Shown here piece by piece: positions 18,274 to 24,754 of a stretch of DNA of 40,139 nucleotides. The stretch lies in assembly GCA_035631615.1 (NCBI GenBank), contig DASQIK010000058.1, positions 1-40,139 of the forward strand. Reading direction: 5' to 3'. The position numbers and the translations under genes were made by a program. Each line of letters begins with the position of its first letter. Positions within the stretch are counted from its first letter, which is position 1. Under the pieces are notes generated by a model. That model did no database searches and was not told the DNA's origin. It was given only the letters and a program-made list of their open reading frames with translations. The DNA is from UBA5189 sp035631615 (lineage in GTDB: Bacteria > Chloroflexota > Limnocylindria > Limnocylindrales > CSP1-4).

Positions 18274-19245
18274 TCACCACGAGCAGGTGACGTGGGCCGC
18301 GTCGGCTCGCCACAGGCCCTCGTGGATGTACGTCGCGCTGACGACGAGGGGCTGCGGTCCCGACGGCGCGGCGTGCGCCAGGCGCAAGGTCAGCTGGATC
18401 TGACCCGGCCGGAGCTGCTGCTCGTCGAGTGGCATGGCCCAGCGGAACGAGCCACCGGTCTCGCGGGCGATCGCATCGGCCATGGCGGTGCTGGGATAGC
18501 CGGCGAGCCCGGCGTGGATCCCGGTTGCCTCGTCGGGAATGTCCCTGACGACATACAGGGGATGACCGCCGTCGTCAGTGCCCGTCCAGCCGATGACGGC
18601 GATATCGGTCCCGCTCGGCAGGACGGTCGCCGACGCCCACGACCAGGCGTAGCGAATGGTGACGGTCGCGGGTGGCCCGGACCCGGGCGTGCCACAGTCG
18701 ACCTGGAGGCCAGCCTGGAGGTCGGGCTGGTGCACGTCGAACGCGCCGCCCCAGCCGCCAAGCGGTTCCGCGAACAACATCAGGGCGAACATCGGCACCG
18801 TCGCCGCGATCCAGGCGAGGCTGCGGGGCAGGAGCTTCGGGAAGGGCTTGACCTCGGTCGGCGCGAGGAGCACCCAGACCGCGAGGGCGACGTCGAACGG
18901 GATGCGGATGCGGCCCGCGGCGAAGCCCTGGATCAGGGTGAACGTCCCGGCCACCGCGACCAGGACGAGGAGCGGCCGGAGGGCCGCGATCGCCCACGGC
19001 CGGTTGCGATCGAGTCCGATCGCCACGACGACGTACACGGCCGCCAGCCCGGCCGCGCCGATGTTGAACAGGAGCGTGAGGAGCGTCGCGACCGGCGTGA
19101 GCGGCGCGAAGAGCGCCAGCATGACGCCTGCCGCGTTCAGGACTGCGAGCGCCTTGAGGGCGAGCGAGCCGCGACCCTCGCGAGACCCGGAGCTGGGTCC
19201 CTCGACGCTGAGGGCGGCGCGGTCGAGTGCTGCAAAGTCGCTCAT
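18274..19245 (-). CDS. Membrane protein, unknown function
   Basis: A 323-residue protein with a 27-residue cytosolic tail and five hydrophobic segments within about residues 28-165 (ALAVLNAAGVMLALFAPL, LLTLLFNIGAAGLAAVYVVV, PLLVLVAVAGTFTLI, VALAVWVLLA, WIAATVPMFALMLFA). A C-terminal soluble domain of about 155 residues follows, rich in beta-strand patterns with two Cys (VDCGTPGSG, HVTCSW) that may form a disulfide outside the cell. I do not recognise a family. I chose the ATG at 19245 because a GACAAT box lies 8 nt upstream, and the longer frame runs into the transporter gene. It is transcribed as a single gene. Confidence 0.7.
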   Translation of the reverse strand: MSDFAALDRAALSVEGPSSGSREGRGSLALKALAVLNAAGVMLALFAPLTPVATLLTLLFNIGAAGLAAVYVVVAIGLDRNRPWAIAALRPLLVLVAVAGTFTLIQGFAAGRIRIPFDVALAVWVLLAPTEVKPFPKLLPRSLAWIAATVPMFALMLFAEPLGGWGGAFDVHQPDLQAGLQVDCGTPGSGPPATVTIRYAWSWASATVLPSGTDIAVIGWTGTDDGGHPLYVVRDIPDEATGIHAGLAGYPSTAMADAIARETGGSFRWAMPLDEQQLRPGQIQLTLRLAHAAPSGPQPLVVSATYIHEGLWRADAAHVTCSW

Positions 19246-19253
19246 CGCGTTGA

Positions 19254-19259
19254 ATTGTC
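19254..19259 (-). promoter_or_regulatory. -10 box of the membrane protein gene (GACAAT)
   Basis: GACAAT lies 8 nt before the ATG at 19245, in the 55-bp gap after the EamA gene. Confidence 0.5.
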
Positions 19260-19300
19260 CATGGGCGGGCGGGATCGCGGGCGAGCCGTCAAGCCGCGGG

Positions 19301-20161
19301 TCACGTCGCGGGTCGGGTTGCCAGGCCGCGGATGCGGGCAATCGGCAGCGTCGCAACGGCGAGGCCGGCGACCACCAGGGCCACGCCGATCAGCTGGTCG
19401 GGCGACGGCCGCTCGTCCAGCAGGATCCGCGCCAGGATGACGGTCGCGACCGGCTGGGCGAGCAGGATGATCGAGACGAGGGCGGCGGGCAGGCGGGGCA
19501 GCGAGATCGAGATGACCAGGTAGCCGACCGATTGGGACGTGATCCCGAGCAGCGCGAGCCAACCGTGGCTCGGCCACGCCGGGATCGGGTCGAGCTCGTG
19601 CGAGAGCAGGCCGTAGACGATGGCCACGACGGCGGTCGATGCGGTGGCGATCGCCACCGGACCCGCCGGCCGCCGCAGGTCACGTGAGCCGCGCCGGATC
19701 ACGAGCAGATAGCCCGCGTACGCGAACGCCGTCACGATCCCGAGCGAGGCACCGAGCGGCGGGTTCGGGCCGTAGGCGCCCGTCCCGACGATGCCGGAGA
19801 TCAGCACCACGCCGATGAGCACGATCGGGAGCGCCAGCAGGACGGGCCTGGGCGGCCGCTCCTTGAAGATGACCCAGGCCACGAGCCCGACGACGATGAC
19901 CTGGAGGTTGCCGAGCACGGTGGCGAGACCCGCCCCGACCGCGTCGACCGCGTGGTGCCACGACAGCAGGTCACCGGCGAAGAACACGCCGGCGATGATC
20001 GCCAGCCACACGGTGCGGGTCGGCAGCGCACCGAAGCGCCGGTGCTCGTACCAGCCGACGAGGGCGAGGATCGGGAGCCCGTACAGGCAGCGGAACGTCG
20101 TTGCCGTGGCGGGCGTCACCTCGGCAAACCGGTAGAAGATGCCCGAGAAGGCAATGCACAT
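19301..20161 (-). CDS. EamA/DMT-family transporter
   Basis: A drug/metabolite transporter with two EamA repeats. From the ATG at 20161 it has 286 residues and nine full hydrophobic segments. The first helix then starts in its middle (MCIAFSGIFYRFAEV), whereas the frame is open upstream and encodes RRPRLAALIGAMC, which would complete a tenth helix. The only start-like codon there is a CTG at 20239 whose CTGA overlaps the aspS stop. Repeat marks include TPATATTFRCLYGLP and AALVSIILLAQPVATVILA. The substrate is unknown. It is probably cotranscribed with aspS. The coordinates given are the conservative ones. Confidence 0.85.
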   Translation of the reverse strand: MCIAFSGIFYRFAEVTPATATTFRCLYGLPILALVGWYEHRRFGALPTRTVWLAIIAGVFFAGDLLSWHHAVDAVGAGLATVLGNLQVIVVGLVAWVIFKERPPRPVLLALPIVLIGVVLISGIVGTGAYGPNPPLGASLGIVTAFAYAGYLLVIRRGSRDLRRPAGPVAIATASTAVVAIVYGLLSHELDPIPAWPSHGWLALLGITSQSVGYLVISISLPRLPAALVSIILLAQPVATVILARILLDERPSPDQLIGVALVVAGLAVATLPIARIRGLATRPAT

Positions 20162-20235
20162 CGCGCCGATGAGCGCGGCGAGTCTCGGGCGACGCGCGAT
20201 GGGCTCGAGGAAGCCCAGGGCGACCGGGGCGTCGC

Positions 20236-22143
20236 TCAGGCGAGATTCTCCGCGGTACCGGCGGCCGCGTCGAACGCGGCAGGTGTCGCGGGCGCGCGGC
20301 GGCCGACGAACCTGAGGCCGAGCTCCGCGAGCTGCTCCGGCTCGGGCTCGGACGGCGCCTCGAGCATCAGGTCGTTGCCGGTCTGGGTCTTCGGGAAGGC
20401 CATGACCTCGCGGATGTTGGTCTGCTTGGTGAACAGGGCTGCCCAGCGGTCGATGCCGATCGCAATGCCGCCGTGCGGCGGCGCGCCGTAGTCGAACGCG
20501 TCGAGCATGGCGCCGAACTTCTCGTGCATGGCCTCCGCAGAGTGACCCTGCAGCGCGAGGCTCTTCTCGAGCAGGTCACGCCGCCAGAGGCGCACCGAGC
20601 CGCCACCGAGCTCCCAGCCGTTGAGCACGACGTCGTACTGCATGGCGCGGGCCTTGCCCGCGGGGTCGCGGGGCGATGGCCGGTATGGGTCGCCGGTCGC
20701 GGTGACGAGCAGCGCCTCGTCCTCCGGGAGCACGCCCGAGAACGGATTGTGGGTCGCGTGCCAGCGCTCGTTCTCAGCATCCCACTCGTACATCGGGAAG
20801 CGCGTGATCCACTCGTACGCGAGCACGCTGTCGTCGGCCAGCCCGAGCGTGGTGCCGACCTCCAGCCGGAGCTTGCCGAGGACCTCGTTGGCGACCTTCG
20901 CCGTGTCGGCCACGATCAGCACGAGGTCACCCGGGCTCGCCCCGGCCGCGGTGGCCAGCCGCTCCGCGCCGTCGTCGCCGAGGAACTTCGCGATCGGGCC
21001 CTTCACAGCCCCGGTCGCCTCGACCGCCAGGTGCGCGAGTCCGGCGGCCCCGAGGCGCTTCGCCGAGTCGACGAGGGCGTCGATCTCGCGACGCGTCGCG
21101 CCCGCCATCCCCGGCGCGACGATCGACTTCACGACGCCGCCGGCGGCGAGGTTGTCGTCGAACACGCGGAAGCCCGAGGCCGGCGTGCCGTCGGTGCCGG
21201 TCAGCGCGGAGGCGAGATTCACCAGCTCCATGCCGAATCGGAGGTCCGGCTTGTCCGAGCCGTAGCGGTCCATTGCCTCCGCGTACGTCATGCGAGGAAA
21301 CGGCACCGACTGGAGGGGCCGCTCCGGCATCACCGAGCGCGAGACCTCGATGATCATCGACTCGACGAAGTCCATGACCGCGCCCTCGTCCACGAAGCTC
21401 ATCTCGAGGTCGAGCTGGGTGAACTCGGGCTGCCGATCGCCACGCAGGTCCTCGTCGCGGAAGCAGCGCGCGATCTGGAAGTAGCGATCGACCCCCGCGA
21501 CCATGAGCAGCTGCTTGAGCTGCTGCGGGCTCTGGGGCAGCGCGTACACGTTGCCCGGCTGGAGCCGGCTCGGGACGAGGAAGTCGCGGGCGCCCTCCGG
21601 GGTCGCCTTGATCAGGTTCGGCGTCTCGATCTCGAGGAAGCCCGCCTTGTGGTGGGCGTCGCGGATCGCGTGCACGAGATTCGAGCGGAGCTGCAGGCGA
21701 CGCGCCATCGGCTCGCGCCGGATGTCGAGGTAGCGGTACCTGAGCCGCAGCGACTCGTCGATCTGGGCATCGGGGTCGTTCACGTAGAACGGCGGTGTCT
21801 TTGCCTCGTTGAGGACGGTCAGCTCGGTTCCCTGGAGCTCGACCTCGCCGGTCGCGAGCCGCTTGTTCTCGGTGCCCTCGAGTCGCCTGGCGACGTTGCC
21901 CGCAACGGTCACGACGAACTCGCCGCGCACCTTGCTCGCCGCCTCGTGGGCTGCCGGCGCATCGGTGCGGTCGATCACGACCTGGGTGATCCCGTGCCGG
22001 TCGCGCAGGTCGAGGAAGATCAGGCCACCCTGGTCACGCCGGCGGTTGACCCAGCCGGACAGCTGCGCGGGCCTGCCCGCGTCGCTCGCGCGCAGCTCGC
22101 CGCAGGTGTGCGTCCGGTAGGGGCTCGTGTAGTCGGTGGGCAT
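20236..22143 (-). CDS. aspS: Aspartyl-tRNA synthetase, bacterial type
   Basis: A 635-residue class IIb synthetase. The OB-fold anticodon domain (GWVNRRRDQGGLIFLDLRD) is at about 25-45, motif 2 is RCFRDEDLRGDRQPEF, the bacterial GAD insert lies roughly at 310-420, and motif 3 is GGIAIGIDRW with NDLMLEAPSEP. In the RRRDxGG stretch, discriminating enzymes usually have Leu and relaxed ones His at x. Here it is Gln, so whether it also charges tRNA-Asn is open. The true start is the ATG at 22143 (MPTDYTSPYRTHTCG), behind a TACCAT box. Longer frames upstream are non-coding. Confidence 0.96.
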   Translation of the reverse strand: MPTDYTSPYRTHTCGELRASDAGRPAQLSGWVNRRRDQGGLIFLDLRDRHGITQVVIDRTDAPAAHEAASKVRGEFVVTVAGNVARRLEGTENKRLATGEVELQGTELTVLNEAKTPPFYVNDPDAQIDESLRLRYRYLDIRREPMARRLQLRSNLVHAIRDAHHKAGFLEIETPNLIKATPEGARDFLVPSRLQPGNVYALPQSPQQLKQLLMVAGVDRYFQIARCFRDEDLRGDRQPEFTQLDLEMSFVDEGAVMDFVESMIIEVSRSVMPERPLQSVPFPRMTYAEAMDRYGSDKPDLRFGMELVNLASALTGTDGTPASGFRVFDDNLAAGGVVKSIVAPGMAGATRREIDALVDSAKRLGAAGLAHLAVEATGAVKGPIAKFLGDDGAERLATAAGASPGDLVLIVADTAKVANEVLGKLRLEVGTTLGLADDSVLAYEWITRFPMYEWDAENERWHATHNPFSGVLPEDEALLVTATGDPYRPSPRDPAGKARAMQYDVVLNGWELGGGSVRLWRRDLLEKSLALQGHSAEAMHEKFGAMLDAFDYGAPPHGGIAIGIDRWAALFTKQTNIREVMAFPKTQTGNDLMLEAPSEPEPEQLAELGLRFVGRRAPATPAAFDAAAGTAENLA

Positions 22144-22152
22144 GGCCCGGGT

Positions 22153-22158
22153 ATGGTA
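22153..22158 (-). promoter_or_regulatory. -10 box of aspS (TACCAT), overlapped by a divergent box
   Basis: TACCAT lies 9 nt before the aspS ATG. The same bases read on the plus strand give TATGGT (22152-22157), a candidate -10 for the plus-strand remnant genes, so the site looks bidirectional. Confidence 0.5.
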
Positions 22159-22167
22159 TCGGTCGAG

Positions 22168-22173
22168 AAGGAG
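22168..22173 (+). promoter_or_regulatory. Consensus Shine-Dalgarno AAGGAG
   Basis: AAGGAG lies 5 nt before the ATG of the glyoxalase remnant. It is the clearest canonical ribosome-binding site I noticed in the window. Operon heads elsewhere have -10 boxes at the start codon instead. Confidence 0.6.
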
Positions 22174-22178
22174 AACCA

Positions 22179-22283
22179 ATGCCTGGCGATCGTCGCGTTC
22201 ACGCCGTGCTCCCTGTCCCGGACATCGACGTGCCGGCGGGGGTCGCCGAGCTGCGCGCCCGTGGCGTCGTCTTCGAGGTTTGA
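22179..22283 (+). pseudogene. Internally deleted glyoxalase/VOC-family remnant
   Basis: A 34-residue frame opens MPGDRRVHAVLPVPDID, like the start of VOC (glyoxalase) proteins, and ends VAELRARGVVFEV, like the middle of the C-terminal half of the same fold. The roughly 60-80 residues normally between them are absent, as is the end of the protein. It has a perfect Shine-Dalgarno sequence. Its stop overlaps the TTG start of the next gene (TTGA). The simplest reading is a gene that suffered an internal deletion, and expression as a leader peptide is possible. Confidence 0.6.
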
Positions 22284-22864
22284 TCACGCCGACCCGACCG
22301 ACACCGATCCTCGCGATCGTCCGCCGCCGCCCCGACGGCGTACCGGCGCCCGACGGCGTCGCGGGTCGGATCGCCCTCGCGCTCACGGCGTTCGGGTATG
22401 CGCCTGACGTCGCGGTCCAGGCGACGATCGCTCCCGATGTCCCGATCGAAACGCTCAAGGCCCTGGATCTCGGGCACCGCGCCCCGGTCGTGGTGCTTGG
22501 AAGTCATCTCGTGAATCGGCCCGATCCCGATGGTGGGATCGCGCTCCTCGACCTCGCCCGCAGGCACCTGGCCGACCCCGCTGGCGTCGGCAGGATGCTC
22601 GTCGAGCATCACCCGATTGACTGGACGCGCACCGCCGCAGACACGTCCGCCACGCCGGGTGGTCAGCCCGGCATGATCGACGTTCGGATCGACCCGCCGT
22701 TCGTTTCGGCCGTGACCGTGTACGACGTCGGCGGACGGGTCGTCCGACAGCCGTTCACCGCTCGCGTCCTCTCGGCCCAGGAGCTCGACGAAGCGCTCGG
22801 CGCGGCCGGCCTCACCCTCATCCAGCGGCTGAGCCCGACATGGATCGAGGCGGCACCCGCGTGA
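22280..22864 (+). CDS. Shortened SAM-dependent methyltransferase-like protein
   Basis: A 194-residue protein whose second half matches class I methyltransferases: VVVLGSHLVNRPD, ARRHLADP, MLVEHHPIDW, and the end RQPFTARVLSAQELDEALGAAGL followed by TWIEAAPA. The first half is poor. The SAM-binding GxGxG is reduced to DGVAGRIALAL and the segment to the next strand is too short, so SAM binding is doubtful and the gene may be decaying. The start is taken as the TTG whose TTGA overlaps the glyoxalase remnant stop, because no ATG or GTG fits. Its end overlaps the DUF6886 gene by GTGA. Confidence 0.55.
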   Translation: MITPTRPTPILAIVRRRPDGVPAPDGVAGRIALALTAFGYAPDVAVQATIAPDVPIETLKALDLGHRAPVVVLGSHLVNRPDPDGGIALLDLARRHLADPAGVGRMLVEHHPIDWTRTAADTSATPGGQPGMIDVRIDPPFVSAVTVYDVGGRVVRQPFTARVLSAQELDEALGAAGLTLIQRLSPTWIEAAPA

Positions 22865-23412
22865 GCAGGTCGGAACCCGTGCTCCATTTCAGCGAAGACC
22901 CATCCATCAGGCGGTTCACGCCGCACGTGCCGCGCACGAACCCGACACAGGCGCCGGCGGTCTGGGCGATCGACGCCGAGCACGCGCCGGTCTACTGGTT
23001 CCCGAGGGACTGCCCGCGCGGCGCGGTCTGGGCAAACACCGACGACCAACGGTCGCTCCTGCAGGCGACATTCCAGACGGGTGCGACGCGCGTGCAGGCA
23101 ACGGAGCTCGACTGGCTCGGGCGCGTGCGATCAGCGAAGCTGTACGTCTACGAGCTCGACCGAGCCGCATTCGAGCCGTGGCCGGACGCCGACGGCCAAT
23201 GGATCGCCCGCGTGCCCGTCGAGCCGATCGAGGTTCGGCCGCTCGGGGACGTCCTGGAGCTCCATGCACGCGCCGGGATCGAGCTGCGGTTCGTGCCGGA
23301 CATCTGGGCGTTCTGGAACCCAGTGATCGCCAGCGGCCTGCCGTTCTCGGGCATTCGATTGCGCAACGCTCGCGTTTCGTCTGCCCACGATGGTCCCACG
23401 GGCCCCGCCTAG
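22861..23412 (+). CDS. DUF6886 family protein
   Basis: A 183-residue protein with the family opening LHFSEDPSIRRFTPHVP, NPTQAPAVWAIDAEHAPVYW, and FPRDCPRGAVWAN. The family is a small cytosolic one of unknown function whose N terminus recalls RES/ART-like HFSED starts. I chose the GTG at 22861 because its GTGA overlaps the preceding stop, and an ATG seven codons upstream is the alternative. Its TAG stop shares the palindrome CTAG with the stop of convergent hisS. It is the last gene of the plus-strand patch between aspS and hisS. Confidence 0.75.
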   Translation: MSRSEPVLHFSEDPSIRRFTPHVPRTNPTQAPAVWAIDAEHAPVYWFPRDCPRGAVWANTDDQRSLLQATFQTGATRVQATELDWLGRVRSAKLYVYELDRAAFEPWPDADGQWIARVPVEPIEVRPLGDVLELHARAGIELRFVPDIWAFWNPVIASGLPFSGIRLRNARVSSAHDGPTGPA

Positions 23413-24710
23413 ATCTGCTTCGCCTCGCCGTGGCGATGGCTCTTGGTCGCGCGCTCGAGCTCGCGTGCAAGGCTGGCGACGGACACCGCCCGTTGCGTGC
23501 CTGCCTCCAGGTCGCGCAGCTGCACGTGTCCGTCGGTCAGCTCGTCGCCGATGATCACCGCGAAGTGCGCGCCGTCACGGGCGGCCGCCTCGAGCTGCTT
23601 GCCCAGCTTTCGGTTGCCGAGCTCGGCCCGGGCCGCGAGCCCGGCGCCGCGAAGCTCGGTCGCGATGCGCAACCGGGTGATCGTGTCCGCTGGCTCGCTG
23701 CCGACGACGACCGCGACCGGCACGGGCTCGGGCGCCGGCGCAACGCCCGCGGCGCCCAGCGCGAGCAGCACGCGATCAAGCCCCAGCCCGAACCCGATGC
23801 CCGGCGTCGGGCGACCGCCGAGTAGCTCGACGAGCCCGTCATACCGCCCCCCGCCACCGATCGCGGACTGCTGGCCCGTCGCGCCGACCGGGTAGACCTC
23901 GAACGCGGTCCGCGTGTAGTAGTCCAGGCCGCGCACGAGTCGCGGCTCGAGCTGGTATTCCACGCCGACCGCGTGGAGATGGGTTCGCACCGCGGCGAAG
24001 TGCGCGGCACACGCGTCGCACAGGCGATCGGTGATCTGGGGAGCGGCCGCGTTCAGGGCCACGACGCGCTCGTCCTTCGAATCCAGGAGGCGCAACGGCG
24101 CCCTCCCCAGGCGCGCCCGCTCGAGCGCCGGCAGCTCGGCGAGGTGCGCCTCGTAGTAGGCGCGCAGCTCCTCCACGTACGCGGGGCGGCAGTTCGCGTC
24201 GCCGATCGAGTTCAGCAGGATCGTGACCGCGGGCAGGCCCGCGTCGCGATAGAACCGGGCGGCGAGCTCGATGATCTCGGCATCGACGGCGGGGCCCGGG
24301 TCGCCGATCGCCTCGATATCGAACTGCCAGAACTGCCGGTATCGACCTGCCTGCGGCCGGTCGTACCGGAACATCGAGCCGGTCATCGTCACCTTGACCG
24401 GCTGCGGCCAGGTCTGCATCCCATGCTGGACGTAGGCGCGGACGATCCCGGCGGTCGGCTCGGGCCGGAGCGCCCAGCGCTCGCCGTCGTCCTCGCGCGG
24501 CGCGAGCAGGAATAGCTCCTTCTCGACGACATCGGTGACCTCCCCGATTCCGCGCTCGAAGACGCCGGACTGCTCGAACAGCGGCGTCTCGATCGGCCGG
24601 TACCCGTAGCGAGCGGCCAGATCGGCAGCGAGCCGCTCCAACCGAGCGAGTCCGACCCGCTCCGGCGGGAGCAGGTCACGGGTCCCCCGGGCAGCGCGGA
24701 ACGTGGGCAT
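23409..24710 (-). CDS. hisS: Histidyl-tRNA synthetase
   Basis: A 433-residue class II synthetase. It begins FRAARGTRDLLPPE, with motif 2 MFRYDRPQAGRYRQFWQFD, the histidine motifs LVRGLDYYTRTAFEVY and GGGRYDGLV, motif 3 GIGFGLGLDRVLLAL, and a C-terminal anticodon-binding domain (about 330-420). All parts are present. A TAGACT box 6 nt before the ATG gives it its own leaderless promoter, separate from rel upstream. Its end overlaps the convergent DUF6886 gene by 4 bp. In many bacteria hisS and aspS are adjacent, but here three plus-strand genes lie between them. Confidence 0.96.
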   Translation of the reverse strand: MPTFRAARGTRDLLPPERVGLARLERLAADLAARYGYRPIETPLFEQSGVFERGIGEVTDVVEKELFLLAPREDDGERWALRPEPTAGIVRAYVQHGMQTWPQPVKVTMTGSMFRYDRPQAGRYRQFWQFDIEAIGDPGPAVDAEIIELAARFYRDAGLPAVTILLNSIGDANCRPAYVEELRAYYEAHLAELPALERARLGRAPLRLLDSKDERVVALNAAAPQITDRLCDACAAHFAAVRTHLHAVGVEYQLEPRLVRGLDYYTRTAFEVYPVGATGQQSAIGGGGRYDGLVELLGGRPTPGIGFGLGLDRVLLALGAAGVAPAPEPVPVAVVVGSEPADTITRLRIATELRGAGLAARAELGNRKLGKQLEAAARDGAHFAVIIGDELTDGHVQLRDLEAGTQRAVSVASLARELERATKSHRHGEAKQI

Positions 24711-24716
24711 CGCCGA

Positions 24717-24722
24717 AGTCTA
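24717..24722 (-). promoter_or_regulatory. -10 box of hisS (TAGACT)
   Basis: TAGACT lies 6 nt before the ATG at 24710, in the 44-bp gap after rel. Confidence 0.6.
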
Positions 24723-24754
24723 GCCGCGCGAATCGGGCCGAGACGCTGCGGCGA

